Notes: generated by a model from the sequence alone, not told the origin. Positions 6,737 to 16,700 are shown, numbered from the stretch's first letter. The stretch: 64,000 nucleotides of DNA from Candidatus Parcubacteria bacterium (GCA_026004535.1 BPJI01000001.1:186001-250000); one strand, 5' to 3'. Numbers and translations are program-made.

Positions 6737-9001
6737 ATGGAAAGAAATAAAAAAGCACTCGTCGGTCTAATCTTGGCTTCTCTTTTAGCTTTTTCCGTCG
6801 TTCCTTATTTTAATGTTTCAGCTCAAACTTGCGATCCTGATGCTTTAGTTCCAGTTGCCTATGGTCAAAGCGGAGCAGCAGTTAGAAATGCTCAATCCTG
6901 CTTAATTGAAGCTGGTTATGATATTCCAGCTGGAGCAACTGGCTACTATGGTTCTCAAACAAGAGCAGCTGTTAGAGCTTTTTATGCTGATTGGTATGGA
7001 GATTGGCATGGGAATAATTTAGGTCCAAAAGGTGTGGCTCAACTTAAATCAATGTTAGCTTCAGCACCAGAAACACCATCAACAGGTAGTCAGCAACCAT
7101 CAACAGGTGGTGTTTCTCAAGATCTTTTACTTCAGGTTTTAGCTAAACTTGCTGCTGGAGATACAGCTGGTGCTTTAGCTTTATTACTTCAAGCCTTGGG
7201 TGGTCAAGCTCCAACTACAACAACCACAACCACAACTACAACTACAACCCAGCCAACTCAACCAACTCAACAAGCAACTGAAGGTTTCTTAACTGTTGAG
7301 CAAGATCCAACTGTTACTGGTGTTACTTTAAGAGAAGGTGAGACAGGCAAGGTTTTTGGTTTAAGATTCAGAGCTGATAATGGTCCTGTTACTGTTCAAT
7401 CAGTTTTCTTAAGATGGGATGGTAATACTGCTCCTTATAGAGTCATTTCTAAGTTAGAAGTTGTTGATGACCAAAACAATGTTCTTTTCTCAAGAAATGT
7501 TGATTCAACAACTTTCTTACAAGATTCAAGCTTAAATTACTATCTTCCAGTAACTGGTCTTAATTATCAAGTCCAAACTAATCAATACCGCTCAATCTTT
7601 GTCCAAGTAACTGTTGTTAATACTTTACCAACAGGAGTTAATTCCTTAGCTTTCCATGTTAATCAAAATGATGTTCGTGGAAGAGATGGTTTAGGTATTG
7701 ATAGATTTGGACCAACCTCAACTATTGGACCAGTTTCAGTAACTCTCCAAGCATCCTTAGCTGGTTCAGCTTACTGGGTTGTAGCTAGGAATGCTAATTC
7801 ACCATTAGCAGGCTTCATTATTGGTGATCCTGTCAATGGTAATGCTGATAAAGTTGTAATGCTCAAATTTGATGTTACTGCTAAAAATGATAGTTTAAGA
7901 CTAACCGAAGTAAGTGGTACTCTTTCTCCAGCATCAGCAACATCAACATTTAGAACTGTTTACTTAAGACAAGGAAGTCAAATCTTGGATGTCAGAACAC
8001 CTGATGCTTCTAATGGTAACTTCACTTTCAATGTTGTTCCTGCTAACTTTACTATTAATAAAGATCAAACAGTTACCTTTGAAGTTTTAGTTGATGTTCG
8101 TAATGCTACCTTAACTCCAGTAACTGCATCTGTAACTGTTATAGGAGTTAAAGGCTTAAATAGCCTTGGTGGAACAGTTACTGCGTCATCTCTTTCAATT
8201 GCTTCTGATGTAATGTCAGCAACAACTCGTGCTCCAGAAATAGTTTTAACAAATGTTAGCTCGACGTATACACCATCAGATATAAATCGTCCAAGTTCGC
8301 TCGACGCCAGCTTTGATATTAATATCACACCAAGAGGAGCAAGTTTAACTGTTTCTTCAACAGGAGCGTTCTTTGTTGAGCTTCAAAAAGGAGATGGGGC
8401 TAGAGCTACTGTTAATAGAACAGCAACAGCAACTTTAACCGTTGATTTATCAGCTCAGAAAGCAACAACAACTGTTGTTTTAGATGGCCAAACAATTTTA
8501 GTTTTCGTTACTAGTACAGTAACAAGTGCCACTTCAACTGTTACTTCAACTGTAATAATAAATATTGCTAACGGAGGTACTTTGATATTGACACCATCAC
8601 TCACTCTTAATGCTAATGCTACTGGAACTACTAATGCTACTGGAACTATTACAATGCCAGTACAAAACTTTAGTTTTTCAGTAACACGAAGCGCAACAAC
8701 AACGCAGGACAGTAATACTCTAGGTGCAACTTCAACTGCATCAGATATGAATTTAAGCACTTCTATATTTACAGTAATCTATGATGTTTTCTTTGGGCAG
8801 ACAAGAATTAATCCTTCAGGAAGTGTTTATAATTTAGCCCAGGATCAGACATATACATTTAAACTCAAAAGTGTTTATACAAATGTTGCTTCTGGTGTCT
8901 CTGGTTTTAACAGAATTCGAATTCTTGACTTTAGATGGGATTCTCGTAATGCCGACTTTATAAGGAACACCTTCTATACTTCTTATTATAATATTCAGTA
9001 A
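6737..9001 (+). CDS. Exported surface protein with peptidoglycan-binding-like domain (paralogue 2)
   Basis: 754 residues. Same plan as the preceding gene: signal peptide (MERNKKALVGL, cut likely after VSA), peptidoglycan-binding-like module with two Cys, Ala/Leu helix (LLLQVLAKLAAGDTAGALAL), a TTTT-rich linker and a long beta-rich region. Residues up to about 500 are close to paralogue 1. The C-terminal third diverges completely and is about 90 residues longer, rich in Thr/Val/Ala (for example SSTVTSATSTV-type stretches). The pattern suggests a conserved wall anchor with an exchangeable exposed tail. It has its own promoter and terminator, so expression can be set separately. Confidence 0.85.
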   Translation: MERNKKALVGLILASLLAFSVVPYFNVSAQTCDPDALVPVAYGQSGAAVRNAQSCLIEAGYDIPAGATGYYGSQTRAAVRAFYADWYGDWHGNNLGPKGVAQLKSMLASAPETPSTGSQQPSTGGVSQDLLLQVLAKLAAGDTAGALALLLQALGGQAPTTTTTTTTTTTTQPTQPTQQATEGFLTVEQDPTVTGVTLREGETGKVFGLRFRADNGPVTVQSVFLRWDGNTAPYRVISKLEVVDDQNNVLFSRNVDSTTFLQDSSLNYYLPVTGLNYQVQTNQYRSIFVQVTVVNTLPTGVNSLAFHVNQNDVRGRDGLGIDRFGPTSTIGPVSVTLQASLAGSAYWVVARNANSPLAGFIIGDPVNGNADKVVMLKFDVTAKNDSLRLTEVSGTLSPASATSTFRTVYLRQGSQILDVRTPDASNGNFTFNVVPANFTINKDQTVTFEVLVDVRNATLTPVTASVTVIGVKGLNSLGGTVTASSLSIASDVMSATTRAPEIVLTNVSSTYTPSDINRPSSLDASFDINITPRGASLTVSSTGAFFVELQKGDGARATVNRTATATLTVDLSAQKATTTVVLDGQTILVFVTSTVTSATSTVTSTVIINIANGGTLILTPSLTLNANATGTTNATGTITMPVQNFSFSVTRSATTTQDSNTLGATSTASDMNLSTSIFTVIYDVFFGQTRINPSGSVYNLAQDQTYTFKLKSVYTNVASGVSGFNRIRILDFRWDSRNADFIRNTFYTSYYNIQ

Positions 9002-9027
9002 TTGTTGTAAATAAATTTATCATCTAA

Positions 9028-9057
9028 TAGCCCGGCAGCCAGCCGGGCTATTTTTTT
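9028..9057 (+). terminator. Rho-independent terminator after surface-protein gene 2
   Basis: tagcccggc (9028-9036) pairs with gccgggcta (9042-9050) around a five-base loop, followed by seven Ts. Confidence 0.95.
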
Positions 9058-9058
9058 A

Positions 9059-9067
9059 TGGTATAAT
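9059..9067 (+). promoter_or_regulatory. Extended -10 promoter before the HEPN remnant
   Basis: TGGTATAAT, an extended -10 (TGn-TATAAT) lying directly behind the terminator; no clear -35. It would start a transcript about ten bases before the HEPN start codon. Confidence 0.55.
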
Positions 9068-9083
9068 TTAATTAATGTAGGAG

Positions 9084-9248
9084 ATGGATTTTTTAAAGAA
9101 AAGGGCAAAAGAATTTTATAGCAACGCTCTCGAGATCTTTGAAAAGAAAGTTTATAATTTATCAGCTTTTAATTTAGAACAAGCAACCCAACTTTGGCTA
9201 AAATATTTGATTGCTAAAAAATTAGGCGAATGGCCTCAAACCCATTAA
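9084..9248 (+). CDS. Truncated HEPN-domain protein
   Basis: 54 codons. The visible part matches the first two helices of HEPN proteins: AKEFYSNALEIFEKKVYNLS, then the QA..LWLKYLIAKKL segment, ending in PQTH, which in full HEPN proteins continues THsLxxLL and another 50-60 residues. Here a TAA follows immediately, and the next codon is the in-frame ATG of the nucleotidyltransferase gene, whose first residues (MKSLI) resemble the missing HEPN continuation. HEPN proteins pair with minimal nucleotidyltransferases as toxin-antitoxin modules. The catalytic R-x4-6-H motif lies in the missing part, so this copy is probably inactive. Confidence 0.6.
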   Translation: MDFLKKRAKEFYSNALEIFEKKVYNLSAFNLEQATQLWLKYLIAKKLGEWPQTH

Positions 9249-9606
9249 ATGAAAAGTTTAATTAGTATTAGAAAAAAAATAGTTGAGAAGAAAAAGAAAT
9301 ATTTTGAACATTATCTTGAATATGCGCAAAAAATTAAAGAAGCAGCAATTCAAGTTTTAGGTGAAGCGAAAGTTTTAGTTTTTGGTTCGGTTGTCAAAGG
9401 CAATTGGGGACCGAATAGTGATATTGATGTTTTAATTATTTCTTCTAAATGGAGCGGAGACTATGAAAATGATAGCATAATTAAATTCAAAATAAAAAAA
9501 TTAGCTGGGGTTAGTCATCCCTTTCCAAATCCATACAGCAACTCCTGAAGAATATCAAAACTGGTGGCTAAAATTTATAAAAGATAATTACATTGAGATA
9601 AAATAA
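9249..9606 (+). pseudogene. Minimal nucleotidyltransferase (MNT) with a frameshift
   Basis: The first 90 codons encode a Pol-beta-type minimal nucleotidyltransferase: VFGSVVKGNWGPNSDIDVLII holds the G-S motif and the D-x-D metal ligands. After HPF at about 9521 the frame is lost by one base. In the next frame the expected ending continues as QIHTATPEEYQNWWLKFI and stops at 9604-9606. A single extra base (the C run near 9516-9523) would explain it. MNT partners of HEPN toxins act as antitoxins, in known systems by AMPylating the HEPN protein. With the partner truncated and this gene frameshifted, the module looks dead, unless the shift is a sequencing error. Confidence 0.75.
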
Positions 9607-9672
9607 ATATACAGACGGAATAGATAAAAAATACGGAACTAACAGAAACAACCACGGCAAACAGAGGCAGGT
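9607..9672. repeat. Degenerate acggaa/acagaa repeat remnant
   Basis: The interval between the MNT remnant and the next gene contains scattered copies of ACAGACGGAA, ACGGAACT, ACAGAAAC and ACAGAGG. It resembles the left arm of the array inside nrdJ (15231-15395) and the groES-groEL array, but without a clear right arm. Confidence 0.4.
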
Positions 9673-9681
9673 GTGTTAATA

Positions 9682-10740
9682 ATGAAAACCGAGATTTTGA
9701 TTTTATTTTTGCTTCTTCCATTATTACTTTTTGCTCAAAATTTAAGAGGAAGCAATTTAATTGATACTGTAATTGTTTCAGGACCGGATTTAATTTTCGA
9801 AGATAACCGGGTTGTTTTTAAATTTCAAGCAATTAATTATTCTTTAATAAAACCTAAATATTTTTACTTTCAAACCCAGCTTGGCCATTAGAAAGAAACT
9901 GGAAGAATTTTTATGGAACAGTACAAAATTACTATTTACCAAAAGGAATAGGTCTTTACATCTTTAAGGTAAGAGCAGTTAATGATAGGGGTTATTATGA
10001 TAGGACTCCCGCGACTTATTATTTTTTAACTAAAACTTCTAAATTTTATCGAGACATTTCAATTTCTCCTTCTTGGGATGGAATGAGTTTAACTTTAACT
10101 AATAACACCAATAAAGAAATTAATATTACTAATTGGCAAATAAGAACATCAAATCTAATTTTTACAATTCCTAAAGGAGTTAAAGATTTTAATCCCGATC
10201 AAAATAAAAGAAAAGAAGAAAATATAATTTTACCTCCTTATGGCAGGGCAGTTTTTTATGCTGTTTATTCAAGTCCAACTTCGAGCTCCACGGGATTGCC
10301 TTTTCAAAATATTCCTTTATCTCCTTTTGGAGTTAACTTTTTAGGCAATCAATGTTTTGCTTATTTAGATAAAACTTATCCTTCAAATTTTTGGATGCTT
10401 AAAATATTCCTCCAGAATCTTTAAATATGGTTTTACTGGTAAAATATCTCGCCAATGTGCTGTTTAGCTTCAAAGTTTGATTGCGATGGAAGATATCTTT
10501 TAGCTCGACTCGGAATAACGATTCGTTGACAAGCTGTTGAGATTGGTATAATTATAATTCTTGTTATCTAGAAATCGTAATAATAAAGATTTTTTTGGTA
10601 AAGAATGGAGAATTTATTTTGATACCCGTGATGAACTTGATAAGCAAGATAGAAAACCATTAAGAAGAATTTTTAAAGATAGATATGAAGAATTTCTCTT
10701 TATGACGACAAAGGTTTGCTTGTAATAAATATGATATTTA
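9682..10740 (+). pseudogene. Decayed secreted protein with several frameshifts
   Basis: Starts MKTEILILFLLLPLLLFAQ, a clear signal peptide. The frame breaks near 9870 (the second frame continues SNPAWPLERNWKNFYGTVQN). It breaks again after NFWMLK near 10400, and again near 10500-10560, where WYNYNSCYLE reads in one frame and NRNNKDFFGKEWRIYF in another. A final shift lies near 10700, where YDDKGLLV follows. Joined up, the product would be about 350 residues with a fibronectin-like first half and a second half that may be a lamin-tail-like extracellular domain (tentative). Either the gene is decaying or the assembly is poor here; the neighbouring MNT gene is also frameshifted. No frame allows a full-length product. 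Confidence 0.6.
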
Positions 10741-10747
10741 TTAGTGA

Positions 10748-10753
10748 TATAAT
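10748..10753 (+). promoter_or_regulatory. -10 box for tRNA-Gly
   Basis: TATAAT, eight bases upstream of the mature tRNA 5' end. Confidence 0.55.
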
Positions 10754-10761
10754 TAAGAATA

Positions 10762-10833
10762 GCGGCGGTAGTTCAGTGGTAGAACGTCTCCCTTCCAAGG
10801 AGAAGGTCGCGGGTTCAAATCCCGTCCGCCGCT
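10762..10833 (+). tRNA. tRNA-Gly(TCC)
   Basis: Acceptor stem gcggcgg/ccgccgc, D-loop AGTGGTA, anticodon loop CTTCCAA giving anticodon TCC, T-arm gcgggttcaaatcccgt, discriminator T. CCA is not encoded. Confidence 0.95.
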
Positions 10834-10846
10834 CATGCACCTTTTT

Positions 10847-10889
10847 TAACTATTAAACCTTTAAACATTTAAACCGATAAATCAAACCT
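10847..10889 (+). repeat. Left arm of a TTTAAACC short-repeat pair flanking the four-helix gene
   Basis: Repeated units ttaaacct, ttaaacat, tttaaaccg and atcaaacct precede the four-helix-bundle gene. Their reverse complement (gggtttaaaggtttaaaa) occurs at 11164-11181 inside that gene's coding sequence. This is the same head-to-head layout as the CCGGAT arrays but with a different unit. Confidence 0.5.
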
Positions 10890-10911
10890 ATTTATGTTAA
10901 AATTATTATTC

Positions 10912-11268
10912 ATGGTAAAAGGTTTCGAAGAACTGATTGTTTTTCAAAAAGCAAGAGATTTAACTAAACTTATTTACAATTTAACTAAAAAAGAAGAGTT
11001 TAAGAAAGATTTTGGTTTAGTTGATCATATCAGGCGGGCATCAGTTTCAATAATTTCTAACATTGCTGAGGGTTTTGAGCGAGGAACAAAAGAAGAACTT
11101 CCACATTTTCTTTATATAGCCAAAGCTTCTTGTGGCGAAGTAAGGGCTCAAATAAAAGTTTCAGGGTTTAAAGGTTTAAAATATAAGAAAGTAAAACCTA
11201 AAGATGTCGAAGAATTCGATAGAATGTTAGAAAAAATTTTAGCCAAAAGACAAACGCTAATCATTTAA
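10912..11268 (+). CDS. Four-helix-bundle protein of the S23 / 23S-rRNA-intervening-sequence type
   Basis: 118 residues from the ATG at 10912 (MVKGFEEL), which fits the family start better than an upstream ATG at 10894. The family signature is complete: FEELIVFQKARDLTKLIYNLT, then DFGLVDHIRRASVSIISNIAEGFERGTKEE, then FLYIAKASCGEVRAQ. These proteins are encoded in 23S rRNA insertions and as free genes in many CPR and Bacteroidetes genomes; their function is not established. After EVRAQ the expected last helix is interrupted by VSGFKGLKYKKVKPKD, translated from the TTTAAACC repeat, before resuming VEEFDRMLEKILAK. The gene lies in its own repeat frame and four bases before the O-antigen ligase gene. 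Confidence 0.85.
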   Translation: MVKGFEELIVFQKARDLTKLIYNLTKKEEFKKDFGLVDHIRRASVSIISNIAEGFERGTKEELPHFLYIAKASCGEVRAQIKVSGFKGLKYKKVKPKDVEEFDRMLEKILAKRQTLII

Positions 11269-11271
11269 TCA

Positions 11272-13332
11272 ATGACAAAAAAATTAATAAGTTATTTGAC
11301 AGTTATTTTATTTTTGATCCCTTTTACTCTTTTAATTGTTGATAATAAAGTTCTTTTTCCTTTTATTACGACCAAAGCAATATTTTTTAGAATTTTAGTT
11401 TCAATTGGGTTAGTTTTAGCAATTTGGCTTTATTTGTTAAATCCTAACTCTTTTCCTAAAAAAAATTATCTTTTAATAGCAATTGCCTTATTTTTTATTG
11501 CTAATATTATTGCCACAATTTTTAGTGTTAATCCCTTTAGATCTTTTTGGGGAAATGCCGAAAGAATGGAAGGGACCTGGTCATTATTTTTTTATCTTTC
11601 TTATTTTTTTCTTTTATTTACTTTATTTAGCTTCAACCCCCAAGCCAAAAAAACTATTTTTTACTCTATTTTAATTGTTACAACCCTAATTTCTCTTTTA
11701 GAAATTCAACAAGCATTTATCTTAAAACAAGAAAGACCATCAGCAACGTTAGGTAATCCAACTTATATTGGCTTTTTAAATCTTTTAACAATTTTTATTA
11801 TTTTATATTTTTATTTTGAATCTCGAAATAGAATAGAAAAATCAATTTATATTTCTTTGATTTTGCTTAATCTTTTATCTTTAATTGGCTCACAAACTCG
11901 CGGATCTATTTTAGGTTTATTAGTTGGTATTTTTATTTTTTCTTTTCTTTATCTTTTATTTTCCAAAATTCAAACTCGAAAGAAAATTTTAGTCCTTAGT
12001 CTGCTTTTACTTTTTATAATTTCTTTCTTTTTATTTTTAAAAACAGAATTTGCTCTTAAAATTCCGGGGATAAAAAGAATTAGCGAAACACTGCAAGATC
12101 CAGTTTCTGTTTTCCCTCGTTTTTATGCTTGGAAAATATTTTTAACTGCTTTTGAGAAAAAACCTGTGTTTGGTTGGGGGCCGGAAACAATGCCAATTGC
12201 TTTTTTTGCTAATTTTGATCCCCAAATTTTTAATTACGAACAAGCAATTTTTGATCGTCCTCATAATAAATTCGTTGAAATTTTGGCTTCAACCGGAATT
12301 TTTGGTTTTTTAACCTGGCTTTTAATTTTTATCGCTTTTTTCTATTATTTAATTAAATCCAATATTAATTTTTATCAAAAACTAACTCTTTCAGCTTTTA
12401 TTTTTTCTTATTTAGCTCAAAATTTTTCTTTATTTGATATGCAAGCAAGTTATGTTTTGTTTTTTTATGGCTTAGCTTTGATTTCTCCAAAAATTGAGTT
12501 TAAAGAAAACCGCCAGCGCTTTATTCGCCCTTACATTATTTTAGTTTCCGGTTTAAGCCTGGTAGCAATTATTTTTCATCTTCAACATTTTTATATTGTC
12601 AGAAGCATTATTACTTTTCTAAATCAATCAGATCCTAAAATTGCCGGTGAAAACTTTTTGAAGCTTTCAGAAATTGCTGGACCATTTTTAACTGAAGAAG
12701 CAGTTATGGCAATGAATTATTTTTCTAATAATCTTAGCCAAATTAAAGATTTCAAAACCCTAACGAATTTTTACAATCTTGTTGAAAAAGCATATCAGAA
12801 AGATCCCAAAGATTATCGTTTGGCAAGTGCTTTTATTTCAATGAAAACAATATTAATTGATGTTCAAAAACAAGTTGGTCAGGATCCAAGTAAAAATATT
12901 ATTGAAGTTGAAAAAATTTATTCTGATTTAATTTCTCTTTATCCCAATTTTCCTGAAATTTATATTAATTATGCGAGATTTTTGTTAAGTAATAATAAAA
13001 AAGAAAAAGCTTTTGAGATATTAAAAAATGGCGAAAAAATGGCCCAAAATTATCCTAAATATTACTTTTATGAATCAGTTTTGTATTTTGAAATTAAAGA
13101 AAAAAAATTAGCTTATCAAAAATTAAAAATAGCAACCCAAAGTTTGAAATTTAATTCTGATCAAGAATTTGAAATCGCTTTAAAAATTTATTTAGCTAAT
13201 CAAGATGTGGAAAACTCAAAAAATATCATTTCTCTTTGGTTGAAGCAAAATAATTCAAGTTCTACCCAGCAAAAAATAGCTCAAATTTTACAAGAATACA
13301 ATCAAGGCCAATTTTTAAAACTTGACAAATAA
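11272..13332 (+). CDS. O-antigen ligase/Wzy-like membrane protein with C-terminal TPR-like region
   Basis: 686 residues with about 10-12 hydrophobic segments over residues 5-440, then a soluble helical C-terminus (about 445-686) with repeated aromatic/Leu patterns like TPRs. Motifs of the O-antigen ligase/polymerase superfamily are visible: NPTYIGFLNLL and GSQTRGSILGLLVG in the membrane core, and the periplasmic-loop signature RPHNKFVEILASTGIFGF. Such proteins transfer or polymerise lipid-linked glycans at the outer face of the membrane, probably for the surface glycan coat here. It follows the four-helix gene by three bases. Polymerase and ligase cannot be told apart from sequence. Confidence 0.85.
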   Translation: MTKKLISYLTVILFLIPFTLLIVDNKVLFPFITTKAIFFRILVSIGLVLAIWLYLLNPNSFPKKNYLLIAIALFFIANIIATIFSVNPFRSFWGNAERMEGTWSLFFYLSYFFLLFTLFSFNPQAKKTIFYSILIVTTLISLLEIQQAFILKQERPSATLGNPTYIGFLNLLTIFIILYFYFESRNRIEKSIYISLILLNLLSLIGSQTRGSILGLLVGIFIFSFLYLLFSKIQTRKKILVLSLLLLFIISFFLFLKTEFALKIPGIKRISETLQDPVSVFPRFYAWKIFLTAFEKKPVFGWGPETMPIAFFANFDPQIFNYEQAIFDRPHNKFVEILASTGIFGFLTWLLIFIAFFYYLIKSNINFYQKLTLSAFIFSYLAQNFSLFDMQASYVLFFYGLALISPKIEFKENRQRFIRPYIILVSGLSLVAIIFHLQHFYIVRSIITFLNQSDPKIAGENFLKLSEIAGPFLTEEAVMAMNYFSNNLSQIKDFKTLTNFYNLVEKAYQKDPKDYRLASAFISMKTILIDVQKQVGQDPSKNIIEVEKIYSDLISLYPNFPEIYINYARFLLSNNKKEKAFEILKNGEKMAQNYPKYYFYESVLYFEIKEKKLAYQKLKIATQSLKFNSDQEFEIALKIYLANQDVENSKNIISLWLKQNNSSSTQQKIAQILQEYNQGQFLKLDK

Positions 13333-13368
13333 AAATTTTTGATAAAATAATAAACTTACCAATTTAAA

Positions 13369-13690
13369 GCTGACAGCTACTAAAATTGTTTTATCTACCC
13401 GGATGAATACCGGATTGTTTTACCCTGATGGTTACCGGAATAGATTACCCGGATAGTTAACCGGATTATATTTACCCGGATGATTACCGGATAAAAAATA
13501 TTTTATAAATCATCCGGTTTAAATCCGGGTGACTTATCCGGTTATAATACGGGTAGAAGTTGTTATCTGGTTTATATCCGGGTATTTGTAGTATTTACAT
13601 CCGGTTTGAATCCGGGTAGTTATATCCGGTTCATATCCGGGTAGTATTATCCGGTTTAAATCCGGGCAAAAATATTTTCTACCGCCCGCG
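13369..13690. repeat. CCGGAT head-to-head array A, in the nrdJ leader
   Basis: After a gctgacagctac end, four left-arm units (ACCCGGAT-N4-ACCGGAT; 13397-13492) are followed by an AT-rich near-palindrome (about 13492-13510) and six right-arm units (ATCCGGT-N4-ATCCGGGT; 13512-13666). Unit spacing is about 24-34 bases and several units carry point changes. The whole can fold into a long imperfect stem. The start gctgacagctac...ttttatctacccgg matches the left end of array E. It fills the gap between the O-antigen ligase and nrdJ genes, so it would lie in the nrdJ 5' leader; I see no cobalamin riboswitch in it. Confidence 0.9.
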
Positions 13691-13727
13691 TTTGAAAAGG
13701 TCTTCAATTAGAATTTTTATTTAAAAG

Positions 13728-16700
13728 ATGCCCAAAAGAACATTGACTTCTAATCAGGTTGTTTTTAAAACAAGTTCAAATTTTTTAAAAATCCAAAGAT
13801 TTTTTACTAAAGAAAGAGTGCACCCTTATGATGAGGTTAAATGGATAAAAACAACAGCTGAAATTCCAGGTTCTAATTTTAAAATGGAAGATGTGGAATT
13901 TCCTGATTTTTACAGTCAAAATGCAATTAATATTATTGCTTCTAAATATTTCAAAATCAACAAAGGTAAACAAGAAAAAAGTTTAAAAGAACTAATTGAT
14001 CGAGTTGTTAAAACGTTTAAAAAATGGGGTTTAGAACAGGGTTATTTTAATGAAAAAGAAGCCAAAATTTTTGAGGATGAACTAACTTATATCTTGCTTC
14101 ATCAATATGCTGCTTTTAATTCTCCTGTTTGGTTTAATTTCGGTGTTGAAGGAAGAAGTCAACAAGGCGCAGCTTGTTTTATCTTAGATGTTCAAGATAA
14201 TATGGAATCAATTTTGGATTGGATTAAAACTGAAGGAATGATTTTTAAAGGAGGCTCAGGCTCTGGAGTTAATTTGTCAAAATTAAGAGCCAAAGGAGAA
14301 CCTCTTTCAACTGGCGGTGCTTCTTCTGGAGTTATTTCTTTTATGAAAGCAGCCGATGCAGTTGCAGGAAGTATAAAATCTGGTGGAAGTACGCGTAGGG
14401 CGGCAAAGATGGTGATTTTAAATGCTGATCATCCTGAAATTATGGATTTTATAAGAGTTAAAGCTGAGGAAGAAAATAAAGTTAGAGCCTTAATGGAGGC
14501 AGGTTATGACATGACTGATCTAAATAATCCTTTGTGGCAAAATATTTTCTTTCAAAATGCTAATAATTCAGTTAGAATTCCTGATGATTTAATGGAAGCA
14601 GCAATGAAAGATGAAAAATGGCAGACTTATTATCGAACAACAGGTAAGGCTTCACAAGCTTATAAAGCTAAGGATATTTTGTGGGAAATTGCTAAAGCTG
14701 CTTGGGAATGTGGTGATCCAGGAGTTCAATTTGATGACATTATTCAAAAATGGCATACTTGTAAAAATTCAGGACGAATTGAAGCAACCAACCCTTGTAG
14801 CGAATATATATTTCTTAACTGGACAAGCTGCAACTTAAGTTCAATCAATCTTTTGAAATTCTTAAAAGAAGATGGTAAGTTTGATATTCCTGCATTTTTG
14901 CATACTGTCAGAGTAATGTTTTTAGCTCAAGATATTATGATTTCAAAAGCTGATTATCCTCATCCAAAAATTACTGAAGAAACTAAAAAATATCGAACAA
15001 TTGGTTTGGGTTATACTAATTTAGGCGCCTTGATTATGGCTTTGGGTCTTCCTTATGATTCTGATGAAGCAAGAAATTTGGCTGCAAGTATTACTGCCTT
15101 AATGACCGGGGAAGCCTATAAACTTTCAACCCAAATTTCAGCTAAACTTGAACCATTTCCTGAATATGAAAAAAATAAAGAACCAATGTTGGAGGTAATG
15201 GAAATGCACCGAAAAGCTCTATTGAAATTAATACAGAACTTTACAGAACTAAAACAAAACTCGCAGAAAAAACACAGAACTGACGGAACTAACACAGAAC
15301 TTACAGAAAATATCGCCGCAGAACATACAGAACTAATACAGAACTTGCAGAAAAATTCAGCTAGTTCTGCGTCATATTCTGTTAGTTCTGTTACTGAGGA
15401 AATTTTAGAAAAAGCAAAAGAAGTTTGGGATGAAGTAATTGAAAATGGAAAAAAATATGGCTTCAGGAATGCTCAAGCAACAGTAATTGCGCCTACTGGT
15501 TGTTTAGTAGGGAATAGTTTAATTTCAACTGAATACGGTTTAGTTCCGTTAGAAACACTTGGGAATCCATTGGGTTATAAGTGGCAAGATTTAAATATTG
15601 AGGTGATGACCGATGAAGGACCACAATTAGCTACCAAATTTTATGTTAATGGTTTAGTTGAAACTAGAAAAATAGTTACTAAAAATGGTTATGAAATCGT
15701 AGGCACTCCAGAACATAGAATTAAAGTTTTCGATAAAGAATCTGGTGAGCTTAAATGGAAATATTTTGCTGATATCAAAGAGGGAGATATTGTAGCTTTA
15801 GAAATGAATACAATTTTTGGCAGTCCTAAGCCAATCGAACTTCCACCTTTACCAGAACTTCATTGGAATCAAGATTTTGATGCCAAAGTTCCAAGACATA
15901 TGAATGAAGAATTAGCAGAAATAGTTGGCTATTTTATGGGCGACGGCAGTCTACATTCTAAAGGTTTAAGATTTTGCGTGACCCAAGAAGATAAAGATGT
16001 GATTGAAAGATTAAGATATTTAATTAAAAGTCAATTTAATCTTGATATATTTTTAACCCAGAGGCTTGGTTATATAGAAGTTAGCGTAAACTCAGTTCCT
16101 CTTGTTTTATGGTGGGAAGCTTGTGGTTTTAAAAAGAAACAAAAGAAAGTTGGTAAAGGCTGGGAACCTCATATTCCTCTTACTATCCTTTATTCTAACG
16201 ATCGAAAAATTTATACTGCTTTTTTAAGAGGTCTTTTCGAAGCAGATGGTACTGTCTGGAAGGATTCAAAAACTCCAGCTCTTTCGACTCATAGCAAAGA
16301 ATTTCATGACCAAATAAAATATTTACTTTTAGCTTTAGGAATACCAACAAAATCTAAAATTGGAATTTCAGGTTGGGACAAGAAAAACCTCTATGTTCTT
16401 TATGTGAAAAATAGAGAATATGCTAAAAAATTCGGAGAAGAAATTGGTTTTATTGGAGAAAGAAAAAATAAATTACTTGAAAATATCACCACAAAACCTA
16501 GTCAAATAAAAATGGATCAAGTTTATCTTTCTCAAAATCTTGTTGAAGCCATAACACCTCTTTTAACCAAAAGGGAAAGAGACAGTTTAAGGTTAGAATT
16601 TAAAAGAAAAAATGCTATTACTAGAAGTTTTGCTTTAAGGATTTTAGATAAAGTTGAAAATAAAGCCTTTAACTATTATGTAAATAAAATTTTCTTTGAT

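Noticed and set aside
8065..8760. Minus-strand reading frames under surface-protein gene 2
   Set aside because: Shadows of a long Thr/Val/Ala-rich coding region; no start signals or family features.
13369..13690. CRISPR-like appearance of the CCGGAT arrays
   Set aside because: The repeated cores are only 7-8 bases, are degenerate, face each other in two arms and have 4-10 base spacers; no cas gene is in the window.
13333..13727. Cobalamin riboswitch in front of nrdJ
   Set aside because: The leader consists of repeat array; no B12-box-like sequence was recognised.
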